A stretch of 20,625 bases of DNA from Gracilariopsis chorda (lineage: Eukaryota > Rhodophyta > Florideophyceae > Gracilariales > Gracilariaceae). This document shows positions 1 to 9,430 of this stretch, one piece after another. The stretch is from assembly GCA_003194525.1 (NCBI GenBank), contig NBIV01000549.1:1-20625 (forward strand), given 5' to 3'. The notes under the pieces were generated by a model. That model was not told the DNA's origin. It worked only from the letters and a program-made list of their open reading frames with translations, and made no database searches. Every line of letters begins with the position of its first letter. Position 1 is the stretch's first letter. A program made the translations under genes and the position numbers.

Positions 1-26
1 CGGGGTTCCGTCAGCTTATCAGTGAC

Positions 27-1040
27 ATGAGAGCCTATGTGTCCTCTTCGATAATTCCCGCTTCTCGAGTTCACTGCCTTCCTGCCCAATATCCTCTCAT
101 ATTGCTTCGCCTTCCGCAAGCAGGAATGCTGCAGTGGTCTTTAATTGACAATGAAGAGGAACAGTATAGAAGCCTTGCAGACTCCATTACAATGACTTCT
201 TTCGCCGTTATGAAATACAAAGCGAGAGACAGGTTAATCAGCTGGCCCAGGGTTCAGAATTTTTCCATGCCTGACCCACCGCATGTCTGCTTGCCAAGCT
301 CAGGCCACTTTGCGGACCTTTCTGTTCAAGATACGACACCTCCTCCTTCCAATTTCTTTCTGCATGTTGCTAACATGTTTCAAAACATCATCCTGCCTGC
401 CCATGTGGCTTCATTGTTCCCCCTGACCCCTACTCCCTTCGGAAATCTCCCGGGAACTCTGAAACGAGATTTTCAGCGCATGCTCGGTTTCAGACTGCAA
501 CAAAACAAAAAATGCAACCTTGCCAACGTACGCTACCAAATGGGTTTCAAGTGGTCGGTATACACCGGGCACACCTTCGTAGAGTTTTGCTACATGGAAT
601 CCTTTCAAAATTTCCGGGATACATCACGAATTTTGAATTCCTCCTACTCATTTCCTACCCCAATTCTCTTGCACAGACATATTGGTCTGATTGAACTTAC
701 TGAACTTGCAGTACTGGTTCTTCATATCATTGGTTGCCTCAACATCGTTCTCTTTGGGTGTCCTGCAAACCAAACAACACGGCTTCAACGCACTGTCGAA
801 TCGATGCTTCTCAAAAATCACCTACCAGTGAAGTGCTCAAAGTCATCTCCTCTTGGAAAATTGGAAAGGAACCGACTACCCTTCCTCGGATGGAATTGGT
901 ACCTTCGGCAAAACGTATTCGTCCCAAAACCGGAAAAGCTCAATGCCGCCTTGAGAAGCGTTTCAAAAAGTCTCCCAAATCTCTTTCAACAAGTCCACAG
1001 TTCGTTCAAACAGTTGGAAAACTCTTATGGATCGCATTAG
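27..1040 (+). pseudogene. DIRS-type reverse transcriptase region (degenerate palm, recognisable thumb)
   Basis: The frame is open for 337 codons, but only its C-terminal third is recognisable. Around residues 245-310 it has a LQRTVESML helix, then LPFLGWNWYLRQNVF and VPKPEKLNAALR, which resemble the 'FLG(L/W)...LPxxKL' segment that follows the catalytic loop in DIRS reverse transcriptases. The expected YxDD box just before this is replaced by an unrecognisable HIIGCLNIVLFG, so catalytic aspartates are not visible. The first 200 residues could be RT fingers and palm, but I cannot align them with confidence. The frame is lost near position 1000, where coding resemblance moves to the +2 phase that runs into RNase H. 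The first ATG is only the first in the frame and need not be a real start. Confidence 0.55.
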
Positions 1041-1681
1041 AATGCCGGCCTTTGATGTCAATACTGTATCGCACCTTTCAATATCTTGAAGAGCCTGCAA
1101 AGGTTAATGGCTCAATTCAGCTGGCCATGGTTCGAGAGTTGACGCTCCTAGGCAGACTTCTCCCCTTTGCTGGTATACGCCTAAACCGAGGTTACTGGAA
1201 TCGGATTATCTTTTTCGATGCTTCTGAGAAAGCAGGTGCAGTGGTTTATCGAGACGTCCCACTTCCCTATATTTGGGAACTAGCTTCGATTTCATTCAAA
1301 AGAGCCTCAGAAAGCAGTAATGAGAAGAAAGCTCTCTCAAGATTTGTTCAGGAAAAGATGTGGAGGAGAGCTTTCGTTCACAAATGGCGAAGAAATGAAC
1401 ACATTAATGCACTCGAGGCCCATACGGCCGTCCTTGCCCTTGAATGGGCGGCATCTTTTAATATAACTGGACGCAGATTAGTTCTCCTCTCCGATTCGAT
1501 GGTCGCTATTGGAGCATTTCGAAAGGGTCGCTCCTCTTCAAATTTGATGCGCCTGGCTTGCCGACAATATGCAGATCTGTGATTTGCGCACGATTTAGAC
1601 CCTCTTTTTGTTCATATTCCAACGCATCTTAACCCCGCCGATGGCCTTTCTCGTACATGTTCAAGGGTGGGGCAGCTATGA
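1010..1681 (+). pseudogene. DIRS-type RNase H domain with in-frame TGA
   Basis: This is the RNase H half of the DIRS pol protein, which degrades the RNA strand of the RNA-DNA hybrid during reverse transcription. Visible motifs in order: IIFFDASEKAGAVVY (first catalytic Asp), INALEAHTAVLALEW (catalytic Glu), VLLSDSMVAIGAFRKG (catalytic Asp) and VHIPTHLNPADGLSR (last Asp). The first three lie before a TGA at 1580-1582 and the last lies after it in the same frame, so a single nonsense codon separates two halves of one domain. The next stop is at 1679-1681. The N-terminal junction to the RT frame near 1000 needs a frameshift. All four acidic positions survive, which suggests the domain was functional until fairly late. 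Confidence 0.7.
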
Positions 1682-2836
1682 TTCATTTACTGTCTACACC
1701 TGGTCAGCGCCAGCTTGCAGCCCAGGTGAGCCCATATGCCCAGCACGCTGGGCAGAGTCTACTCCATATATACTTTGGACGCCAATGGAAGAAGGCGATC
1801 AGGAAACGATCTGGAGTAAGTAAGGTGAAAACAATAATCAAACCGTTGTACTCTGATGAAAGCAGTCAATGTTTTTCTCTTTACAACCACACGAAGAACT
1901 TTGAACGTCCAAGTGAAGACTTTTTTGCAAGGTATCCGCTCATATCCCTAACAATTTCTCGCAAGACGAAGAACCTCTACCAAGCCGCTTATGTTTCGTT
2001 TATTAATTCTCTCCGACGGAAACCCTGTATTCCTCAACAACTCGACGAGTCCCTCGCAAAGTACATACACGAAGCCTATCGTAGCTTCCCATCTGCTGGA
2101 AATCGTCAGCATGTATATAAACTCTTGGCATTTCTGTCCTTATCTATACCATATATACGAACAAAGCTTGGTCTCTCCTGTCGGGCTTTGAAGGGGTGGC
2201 TCAAGACAAAACCTCCGTTAACAGCATTACCACTCACGAGATCGTCCATGATAGCATTCGCTGAGTTCTTCATCACGAAGAATTTTATGTCGGCTGCAGT
2301 TGCACTGTGCGTGCAATCGTCTTGCTGTATGAGAGCTTCAGAGGTTCTTGATCTTTGCGTTGGTGACATCATCCTACCGGGAGATGTTCGAATTGCACAT
2401 GCTGGAGACCAGCTGGCGGGTATAAATATTGAGTACTCAAAGACTGGTACTATGCAGTTCACATCATTACGGGACAAATCAGCACTGTCGCTACTTCAAA
2501 GTTACATAGAAAAGGTTCGTGGTGTCCGTCACACGAGGCTGTTTTGATCTGACATACACAAAATATAACAGCCTGTTCAAAGAAGCGGCGCACCACTTTG
2601 GTCTGGATTTCAACCGATTCACTACTCACCCTGCTCGCATAGGAGGGGCCCTTCGGACTATGTATTGTGGACATTCTGCTGAAACTATTGCCCTCACTGG
2701 ACGATGGAAATCGTTTTCCCTGCTGCAGCGCTACCTTACAAATGGGCGAGCAGCTGTCACGCGGATGTCCGTTTCCCTTGAGACAAAAGGGCGCGTGGAA
2801 CAGTATTCTAAGAAGTTTAAAATGCTTCTGCATTGA
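1657..2836 (+). pseudogene. Tyrosine recombinase of the DIRS element, one frameshift
   Basis: The tyrosine recombinase would insert the circular cDNA by a covalent 3'-phosphotyrosine mechanism. The first frame (1657-2547) holds the core-binding part and then CMRASEVLDL with the first catalytic Arg, and YSKTGTMQF with the beta-hairpin Lys. The second frame (to 2836) holds HPARIGGAL (His-x-x-Arg), GRWKSF (Trp at the His/Trp position) and LLQRYL (nucleophile Tyr). The switch lies at about 2517-2530, because the two frames join smoothly there. All six catalytic positions are therefore present, but in two phases. A Crypton recombinase would look similar; the RT and RNase H directly upstream on the same strand favour DIRS. 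Confidence 0.78.
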
Positions 2837-2840
2837 TGCA

Positions 2841-3072
2841 TTGAGTACCAATGCAATTAAACACAACTCAGAACCCTTTTCGAAGATGCTCTCGCTCCTC
2901 TCTGTTTGGGGTGGGACGCAAAGAGCAACTTTTGCGATGGAGCGACTCAAAGTCGCAATATATCCCTACTCTCACGATGAGAAGTACGGATTTTCTCGGA
3001 TGAGCGAAAGAAGCACCTGGCCCTCAAACCAGGTTTTCCGACACTCAGAAATCAGTTTGGTTCTCTGAAAGG
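2841..3072. other. Downstream of the DIRS recombinase, nothing recognised
   Basis: A stretch of about 230 bases between the recombinase stop and an unassigned minus-strand frame. It may hold the right-hand terminal sequence of the DIRS element, but I saw no repeat that would mark an end. A short open frame continues here on the + strand without recognisable motifs. Confidence 0.3.
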
Positions 3073-3438
3073 TTATGGGGGCGTACAAAGCGTAATAATA
3101 AATATATAATTGGTTCTAATCGATCTATGGGTTGTTCTGGCCGCATACGGCTCGTGGAATAACAGCCTTCTTTTTGGTTGCTTGGCATGGTGATGGTAAT
3201 CTACATAGTGCATCAGGTTTGGACATCCCAGCACGCTGACCAGATAGGTTACAGGAAGCAGATTTGCTGAGTTGGAGATGTTCTGGATGGTTGGTACGGA
3301 CTCCGTCTCACCACTCATGAATCGGCTAGCGTGACGGATTATGCGGGACTTAGAACGGAGCAGCTCTGAGCCTAGATATCGTCCTTCATTCTCCACAGCC
3401 GCACCGCCTCCTCTTCTCCAGGATCGCATTTCTGGCAC
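3073..3438 (-). CDS. Unidentified 121-codon open frame
   Basis: I do not recognise this frame. It is open for 121 codons on the - strand, with an Arg/Gly-rich start (RSWRRGGGAAVENEG), a middle segment ISNSANLLPVTYLVSVLG that is mildly hydrophobic, and a basic, His-rich part (VDYHHHAKQPKRR). It has no signal peptide, clear membrane segment or known motif that I can see. It lies between the DIRS recombinase and the hAT-like MITE and faces left, like the PP2C relic beyond the MITE. It could be the end of a host gene, part of a mobile element, or a chance frame. Its length alone is weak evidence. Confidence 0.2.
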   Translation of the reverse strand: MPEMRSWRRGGGAAVENEGRYLGSELLRSKSRIIRHASRFMSGETESVPTIQNISNSANLLPVTYLVSVLGCPNLMHYVDYHHHAKQPKRRLLFHEPYAARTTHRSIRTNYIFIITLCTPP

Positions 3439-3537
3439 AGATTTAAGTACTGGGCTCTAGCAACCTAACATAATTACTTGGCATTCCCAAAGTAGAAGAT
3501 ACCACAACAGGAAACTGTTGAACATACGAAGTAAACG

Positions 3538-3571
3538 CCGGGGCATATTTGTGACCAACTATTTTGCCACA
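3538..3571 (+). repeat. Left terminal inverted repeat of the MITE
   Basis: Starts CCGGGGCATATTTGTGACC and ends CTATTTTGCCACA. It pairs with 3687-3720 over 34 positions with five mismatches. Confidence 0.78.
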
Positions 3572-3686
3572 TGAAGTAGTCAATAGTCAATACTTTTCCA
3601 AAATTAGTAGTCAAAAACCTTCAATAATAATCAAAAAAAGGATGATCACTACTTCTTTTGCCGAGGTAGTCAGTCACATTCCCCAT

Positions 3687-3720
3687 TGTGGCAAAATAGT
3701 CAGTCATAAATACGCCCCTG
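3687..3720 (-). repeat. Right terminal inverted repeat of the MITE
   Basis: Reads TGTGGCAAAATAGTCAGTCA inward to outward and ends GCCCCTG. On the - strand its outer end is CAGGGGC, which fits hAT termini better than the left copy does (CCGGGGC), so the left end probably carries the mutation. Confidence 0.78.
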
Positions 3721-3726
3721 AGTAAA

Positions 3727-4991
3727 CTACCTCCGAAAAGAGGGTGACTTCCTACAAACGTCCGCTCGAACGTCCAATATGACCGCACTCTTGTCATCTC
3801 GGCTACAGCGTTCGGCAGCCAGAACTCGGACCGCATCCGTGGCCGTCTGCGAATCCAATGCTAGACAAGTATGGTCATTCCTTTCTTTCATTCGTAAACA
3901 ACATTGCGCAACTTCCTCGTCACTGAAAGCACCCCAACGTCCATCCGTACTCAACGCCACCAACTGGCCATCATCGTTCAGAACGTAGTTGTTCATGTCC
4001 AGAGTAGGTGGCATAATCTGTTTCGGCAGATTTTCGCCAATACCACGCCTCAAAGGCACATCTCGATTCATTCCACCTTCCAACACAAAGCCACCGCCGT
4101 TTTCAATTCGTTGCATTTCGTTGGGGCGGTGCGGAGGGTGGTCTTGCGTGACCATCCGCTGCAATGACCAATGACGCCGAAGTGGCCCATATGCGCCACC
4201 TGCATGGCGCGGCTCGCATCGCACACAAGAATCAAAGCCACAGTAGTTCCCAGCACAGTCAAATTGTCAGACTTGGAGAGCAAGATGCGGTGTAGTTCTT
4301 CAAAAGTTTGAGCACCGGGGTTTGCAAAACCAGACTAGGCGGAAAACTGTTAGTGGTATTGGTGGCAATCTGCTCATGGGGTGCATTTGAAACCACTCCA
4401 ATCCCATTTCCATCGCACACGACACAGATACGGTTGACATGATCGCAGAACACGGTCTTCGTTCTGGTTTCTGTTCGAGCCTTCTACAGAGGCGCAAGCG
4501 GAGAATTCATGATGTTTCCAAAGGCCGGAAATCGCATTATACTCAATTTCGGAGAGCATGGGCAGGTAGCTCGATGTGGGGAGCGAGGATACCTTTGGTG
4601 TGGGCACGAACGCAATTGGCGGGACGACAAACCTTGCGGGTGGACGTTGTCGGTTTTCGGGCGCGATTGATGATGGACAGTACGCCGGAGGTGGGTTTCA
4701 TGGCGGATAGGATCTATCCAACATGAAACGCGATAAAGCGGTGGGCGACGGGAGCGGCTTTTCGTTTCGGGAGGGCGAAACGACGGACGGTGGGGACAAA
4801 GGGGGCAGGTAGTCGGGAAGAAGGATGGGGTCTGTGATGGCGGGGATGGTTTCACGTAGAGCGAGAGGGCAAGGGGCTCGAGCGGACATTTGATGGCGGT
4901 TCGAGTTCGGGGGTGTGACGGTGGAGGTGTGGGAGGATGTTGGGGTTGGGGAGGCAGTGGTGGAGCAGCATGCAACGGAGCTGTGCATCAT
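3727..4991 (-). pseudogene. PP2C-type protein phosphatase relic (copy 1)
   Basis: PP2C enzymes (PPM family) are Mn/Mg-dependent Ser/Thr phosphatases. Reading leftward through several frames one meets a Pro/Ser/Thr-rich N-terminal region (4991-4700), then SACASVEGSNRNQNEDRV (the 'xxNEDR' start of the catalytic core), ICVVCDGNG (family DGHGG), LTVLGTTVALILVCDASRAM (family SGTTAxxALI...ANxGDSRA), DHPPHRPNEMQRIENGGGFV (family DHKPxRPDExxRIExxGGxV), VPLRRGIGE (family LAxSRAxGD), LVALSTDGRWGAFSDEEV (family LxSDGxWDxxSxxEV) and SRDDKSAVILDV (family SxDNxTxxVV). The order and spacing fit one catalytic domain. At least three frame changes are needed, and the metal-site DGHGG and the SRAxGD motif are altered. 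No introns would explain this cleanly, so I call it a pseudogene. Confidence 0.82.
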
Positions 4992-5569
4992 CTCGTAGGC
5001 GATGATTGACCGAGAGCAGCTTTACTGATTGCCACGTGGACCGGTGAATAACCCGCTCACAGTGCGTGCTGTAGCACGCGCTGTGATTGGCTAATCTCCA
5101 CATCTCACACAGAATTCGCAGCATGCCGCTGCGCAATCAGCACAGCGTTCTCAGCCTATCGCTATGCATTCGGCATAGCTTCAGAGCATGTCACTTCGCC
5201 CTCGGCAAACAATTTGAATCAGGCCGCTCCCCAAACTGTAGCCGTTTCTCATTCAGGACATACGCGTTGTTGCTGACGCGATCCTATACCTGTCCTAGTC
5301 GAAACAGCTGAGAACACAATCTCACTTACCACTCAGCATACCTCTACATCGTTGATGGAAATGGTCCAAGAGCAAGAAAACACGATGACATTATTGATCT
5401 CCCAAATCGAAGCTTTTCAGAGCCATTTTGCAACCTGCCTAACCTACCCCAACATCTCCGTCCCCAGCGAAACCACCGTCACCAACCGTATTTGAGAAAC
5501 CCAATCCTACGCCGTTCTCAAATACCTCACCTTCTGCTCTCAGCATTCCAAAGTATTCTAATTTCTCCA
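4992..5569. other. Region between the PP2C relic and Gypsy element A
   Basis: No gene was recognised. It would contain the PP2C upstream region and the left end of the Gypsy element, including its 5' LTR if one remains. I searched by eye for a second copy of this stretch on the far side of the element (8720-9430) and found none, so no LTR pair can be drawn. Segments such as 5060-5200 are rich in GCGCA/TGCGC-type motifs. Confidence 0.3.
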
Positions 5570-6322
5570 CTTCTAACAGTCGCGACAGCGAACGAGGTTC
5601 GGTGAAGGTTCGATCATTTACCTCGGGTATTAGCAAGTTTACTGCTCTGTGTCCCAGCATCACCACCACCCAAAACGTCAACATCGCAGCTCCTCTTCTA
5701 AAAACGCGATACCGATCTGTGACATAACAGAGTAGCCCGCAATGGATACTGGTTTGCTTATCTCGAAACACTTCACGACGCCATGCTCAAGGAGTTTGTG
5801 CCTGCCAATGAAAACGCAATTGCCAGAATCAACATGATTCGGCTACAACTGAGCAATGGTTCTCTTGAAAAGTACATTGCGAAGTTCCGCAAGCTGATAT
5901 ACATCTGCAATACTCCAGTAACTGAAGCTTTTAAGTTCTTTCAGCTGAGTCTTCCCACGCTTGTCACGAAGGAGTTGTCAGAACGCTTCCCTGATGGCCA
6001 GTGCCCTTCAATGCCCGAGGTATACAACAACTTCCGCACTACGCATATCCCAGAGAAGTGGAGCGACTGTGCACAAATTACTTCGGCAAAATCAAAGCTG
6101 CCGGAGGAGAAACAGCGGAGTCAGAATAACGCTTCCTGCGAGCCCACCGATCGAGCACTGAGTGGAAAAGACCCCAATGTCGAGTCCTGGGGGTCAGCAG
6201 ATATCGAAAACCGCCTCTACCACGCCGGTGATCGCTGTGTGAAGTTTGGAAAAGACCTTGGAGAAATCCTTTTCATTCGCGTAGGGAGAACAGAGCTGGT
6301 GCTTTGGTACCGAGGTCATTGA
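5570..6322 (+). pseudogene. Gag of Gypsy element A
   Basis: The structural gag protein would package element RNA. From about 5600 one phase reads FTSGISKFTALCPSIT and VNIAAPLLK, like the start of a Retrotrans_gag domain. After a stop near 5726 and a phase change, the frame from 5783 gives LKEFVPANENAIARINMIRL and GSLEKYIAKFRKLIYICN, the 'xxEFxP...R..L..L.Q.GSVxxYIxxF' core of retrotransposon gag. The sequence then runs FQLSLPTLVTKELSERFPDG and a Lys/Gln/Ser-rich tail. No zinc knuckle (CCHC) could be seen before the frame ends at 6322. The 5783 ATG is internal to the domain, so it is not the native start. Confidence 0.7.
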
Positions 6323-6984
6323 AGGGCAGATCAAAGAATTTAAGCAGGCCACTCAATCGTGCGGCCCGGCTGAGCTTCAAAACAAACCCTAAGACTTCCG
6401 CCATCGACGCTTATCTCACAAAGGAGATGCTTTTTACAGCTTCTCCCAACGGCCGGGATGTCGCTCTTCACCTGGATCCTACTGCCTCTCATGCCTTCAT
6501 CTTCCTGAACTCGGCTCGGTCCTGCAATCTGACACTGCAGCCGTCTGAATTCTCCTTCACAGAAGTAGGCAATAACACTACATTCCCTATTCTATTTGAG
6601 GCACTGACATACATCTCTTTGGGCACTTATACGATTCACGTCACTGTGTATGTCATCTAGATGAATGACAAGGACAGTGGACGTCCGTTAGTCACGGTTG
6701 GTCCTGAGTGGTTACGCACTGCTCAATCCCCGAATTGGCTGGGAGCTGTACAAACTTACCGTCAAGCGCGCAGATGCTTCGATGTTTCAAGTCCAATCTC
6801 TCGTCAAATTTCTCCGTCACAGTATGTCCCAAGGAAGCCTGTCGTATCGACTGTTTTCTTGAAGGGCCCTCGCCGCCTCGTGAAACAGAACGGTACCGGG
6901 CTGTATGCCTTAGCCTCAACCCTTCCACATCCGTTGAGTGACACCCAGAGCTAGCACCCATCGTCGTTGAATGCCACCTAGAGC
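6304..6984 (+). pseudogene. Protease-like remnant and linker of Gypsy element A
   Basis: Residues around 57-80 of the frame starting at 6304 read ALHLDPTASHAFIFLNSA and CNLTLQPS. This resembles the retropepsin start 'xxxDSGASHxFIxxxLAxxLxL', with the catalytic DSG changed to DPT. The rest of the protease cannot be followed in one phase. From 6661 to about 6984 further short open stretches occupy the interval expected between protease and RT. The call depends on one motif and on position, so it is tentative. Confidence 0.45.
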
Positions 6985-7644
6985 TGGTACCGATCGTCGA
7001 CGAATTCTCGGATGTATTCAAGGAAGAGCTGCCCTCCAAAGCGAAAACAAAAGTTAGAAATCAACCAACCACATCCTTTTCGTCCTGTAATTCGGCTCTC
7101 AACCGAGGACCTCCAGATTTTCCGCAGCACATTGGATAAGCTCCTTCGAAGGGGACTCATCCGTCCGTTCTCTTTTTTATTTGGTCCATCAGTTTTCTCT
7201 GTACGGAAGAAGCCAGGACAGCTGGCAAATGTATACGAATATTGTGCACTGAACAAGATAACGAATCCAGAGGCCACACCTGTGCCCCTCATCAGTGAGG
7301 CTCTGTCTGGATCAAGTCGCAGGAGCAAAATTCTTTTCGCAGATAGACTTCGCTGGGCACAATCACCAAATGAGGATCAAGGGCAAGGGCTGCTGCAAGA
7401 CTGCGATAGAACCGGATTTGGTTCGTTCGAGTGGCGCGTGATTTGCTTTGGTCTGTGCAATGCACCAGCTGCATTCCCACGTCTTATTGCTCTCAAATTG
7501 CGACATCTGAATGGAAGCTGTCCAGTGCTGTATACTGAAGAAATGCTCGGCGACAGTACGTCGCTGGAAGAGCACAGACAGCATCGTCGAGATGTTCTTT
7601 ATGCACGCCACCATCACCAGCTCTACACGAAGCTCATCAGATGA
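6985..7644 (+). pseudogene. Reverse transcriptase of Gypsy element A
   Basis: RT copies element RNA into cDNA. Near 6990 one phase gives PIVDEFSDVFKEELPS, the typical connector before Ty3/Gypsy RT. The frame from 7012 continues with HPFRPVIRLS, LDKLLRRGLIRPFSF, PSVFSVRKKPGQL (fingers), YCALNKITNPEATPVPLI, FGSFEWRVICFGLCNAPAAF (family FEFxVMPFGLxNAPATF) and PVLYTEEMLGDS (family VxYLDDIL). The YxDD active box reads YTEE, so both catalytic Asp are Glu. The earlier catalytic Asp region is also disturbed (FADRLRWAQ). The frame ends at 7644; RT thumb and connection resume in another phase after about 7960. Confidence 0.75.
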
Positions 7645-7963
7645 GCATTCGGAGTAGCCCAAGTGGATGTTCTCGTTTCAAGATTTCACATGAGGGGGTA
7701 TCTACGCAAGAAACCCTCATTTCTTCCATTCAGAACTGTTACTTGATCAAGACTTGGATATCTCTCCTTTACTCTGAGCAGACTGTTGACTTCGCCTTAA
7801 GTAGAGAAAAAATAGGACTTCATGGCCAAACTGGTCTGTAAACTTGACATGAACAATTCAAGTCTCCGTAACTATATAAAGAAGAGAAAGATATTATTCT
7901 CCTGCAATCCACAATTCATCTTAAGTGATTAGAACGTAACCTGTCATCAACTTTTGTCAACAA
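7645..7963. other. Gap inside pol of Gypsy element A
   Basis: Between the RT palm (to 7644) and the resumed thumb (from about 7964) lie roughly 320 AT-rich bases without recognisable pol motifs. In an intact element this interval is shorter, so a small insertion or heavy erosion is likely. No inverted repeat or duplication marking a discrete insert was found by eye. Confidence 0.35.
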
Positions 7964-8560
7964 GAACTGGCCTACTCTGAATTCGCTGAAACATGTCCAA
8001 CATTTTGTTGGACTTGCCAACTTCTACCGCCGTTTTGTGAAAGATTATGCTGCTGCTACGCAGCCGCTTATGGAGCTGCTCCGTCGCCACAAATTCAAAT
8101 GGTATCCATAGCAACAATCCGCTTTTGATGACGCAAACCAAGCGCTGAAAAAGTCACCAATCCTCGCACACGCCGACCATGACAAACATTCCGTGCTCGC
8201 TAAAGATGTATCTAAACACACTGTGAGGGAAACTCTTTCACAGGTCGGACACCCTATCGCTTTCATGTCACACCTGTGTCCTCTGCAGAGTCCAACTATG
8301 ACACTGGGGACCAAGAACTCCTTGCCGCTATGATCGCGCTTCGCACGTCCGTACCTGCGAGGTAAATTAGACGCATCACCGTGCTCATCGATCATGACCC
8401 AATCTTATTCTTCCAATTAAATCCGAAGCTGGCAGGAGGGCAATGCCGCTGGCTGGATGCGATTCAGAAATATAAGTTCGATGTCAAGCTTGTCCCTGGA
8501 AACTGTTAAGTGGTATCTGATGCACTCAGCCGCCAGGGTAGACCACATCCTTCCACAACT
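7964..8560 (+). pseudogene. RT thumb/connection and RNase H of Gypsy element A
   Basis: The segment begins NWPTLNSLKHVQHFVGLANF and YRRFVKDYAA, the hallmark of the RT thumb and connection in Ty3/Gypsy pol (W..P.....L..FLGL.NYYRRFI). It continues over an in-frame TAG with SAFDDANQALKKSPILAHAD, then LAKDVSKHTV at the place of the RNase H 'xTDAS' strand, GHPIAFMSHL, and after phase changes DHDPILFFQLNPKLAGGQC and RWLDAIQKYKFDVKLVPGN, then VVSDALSRQGR. These are the last RNase H signatures (HxPL..., QxRWLxxLxxYxFxVxxxPGxxNVVADALSR). Several frameshifts and stops make it non-coding today. Confidence 0.78.
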
Positions 8561-9430
8561 ACACTCACCCAGTAACCAGATGCCTGACTTACAAGACCTT
8601 ATTCAGTCATTGCACAACGACGATCAGCTTGCAGGGTCTATAACAGACATTATTACGCCATCGTTCACCTCCAGAACTGTAAAGCGCAGTAGCATCATCA
8701 GAACCAAACCTTTGTAGTTTTTTTATACGGGACTGCTATGAACGCGCAGCAGTTTCTCTCTCCTATTAAAGTACCGTTCTCAAAAAGGCATGCAACCCAA
8801 TTTGTAGTACGTGGGAAGATTTGATGGCACTTGCGCAAGCAGTAGCTTGTTGTGCCCGAGTGAATGTAGCTCTTTGTCGTTCCCTGCAGGCTGTAGAAAC
8901 AATCAATTAAATGTAAAGAAACAGGGAGAAACTGTTGGATAGGGTGGGAGACAAGAAAAGAAAAGTGGCTTGAGAAATTGATAAGAACCAGGAAAACGAA
9001 ACTTGGAAGCACAGCGGCAGAGGTTGATGAAGATGGAGGTGGACCACGTTCGTGAGCCACTGTAATTCCAGTTAAGTAGTCTCTTTTTGTCCTTGGAACT
9101 GTTGAGACAGACACGAAACGCCTTTAGCATCGACTTCTTGAATCAGAATGTCTCAATTGTCATTACACGCGATATGAATTTGCATCCCTAGCCGTTCTCC
9201 GAATCAAAACTGCAACCCATTCACCGCCATCCGTAACTGGTGTGCAAAATGTTTCCGCTTGACCGCACCCGCGCCGTGTTGGCTAGTTTGCCACATCCCG
9301 CTCGGCTCCAGTAAAACCTCATCTTCGACTCAACCAGTCAGTAATGCTGACATGTCGTCACGAAACAAATCGATCGGTCATTTCAAGTTGAATAACGACT
9401 TTATCTACTGAACTGGGACATCATGACGGG
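8561..9430. other. 870 bases without a recognised gene
   Basis: This should hold the integrase and 3' LTR of Gypsy element A if they survived, but I recognise neither a HHCC zinc finger nor a D,D35E core. A 138-codon open frame on the - strand at 8698-9114 has no motif and looks accidental. Close to 9430 the sequence may represent the part of the PP2C gene just upstream of fragment 2, but it does not match copy 1 there. Confidence 0.4.

Larger units (their letters stand above)
1..2840 (+). mobile_element. DIRS-type tyrosine-recombinase retrotransposon, left end outside window, decayed
   Basis: The region carries, in order on the + strand, an RT thumb-like segment, an RNase H domain and a tyrosine recombinase. 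RT plus tyrosine recombinase on one strand is the hallmark of the DIRS order (DIRS, Ngaro, PAT), which integrates with a recombinase instead of a DDE integrase. The RNase H frame and the recombinase frame overlap by about 25 bases (1657-1681) in different phases, an arrangement common in DIRS elements. No gag is seen and the left end lies outside the window. I could not identify split direct repeats or an internal complementary region, so the family within the order and the right boundary are uncertain. Frameshifts and a stop codon show that this copy is dead. Confidence 0.75.
3538..3720. mobile_element. hAT-like MITE, 183 bp
   Basis: The two ends are inverted copies: 3538-3571 against the reverse complement of 3687-3720, 29 of 34 positions identical by my count, including an exact TGTGGCAAAATAGT pairing. 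The outer ends read CCGGGGC and CAGGGGC, close to the CA(G)GG-type termini of hAT transposons. The flanks are AGTAAACG (3530-3537) and AGTAAACT (3721-3728), seven of eight identical, and 8 bp is the hAT target-site length. The AT-rich interior has no coding capacity, so this is a non-autonomous element that would need a transposase from elsewhere. Superfamily assignment rests on the duplication length and the end sequence only. Confidence 0.78.
5570..8560 (+). mobile_element. Ty3/Gypsy element A, heavily decayed, LTRs not found
   Basis: Gag, a protease-like remnant, RT and RNase H follow each other on the + strand in Ty3/Gypsy order. Each part is split over several phases with stops, and no integrase core was recognised downstream of RNase H before the second PP2C fragment at 9431. 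The element lies between two inverted PP2C fragments. Both ends are undefined because no LTR pair could be matched. It is probably the oldest, or at least the most eroded, Gypsy copy in the window. Confidence 0.7.

Noticed and set aside
1..2840. Crypton (recombinase-only element) instead of DIRS
   Set aside because: RT thumb and RNase H motifs lie directly upstream on the same strand and overlap the recombinase frame.
4484..4975. 163-codon proline-rich frame on the - strand
   Set aside because: It runs through the PP2C N-terminal region in the wrong phase; the phase that reaches the catalytic core is another one.
3727..4991. PP2C as a functional gene with introns
   Set aside because: The phase changes do not coincide with plausible GT...AG introns, and the metal-site motifs are altered.
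8698..9114. 138-codon open frame on the - strand
   Set aside because: No motif, hydrophobic and Ser-rich composition as expected of random frames; no neighbour supports it.
5000..9430. LTR pair for Gypsy element A
   Set aside because: No stretch left of gag recurs right of RNase H by eye; boundaries are left open.
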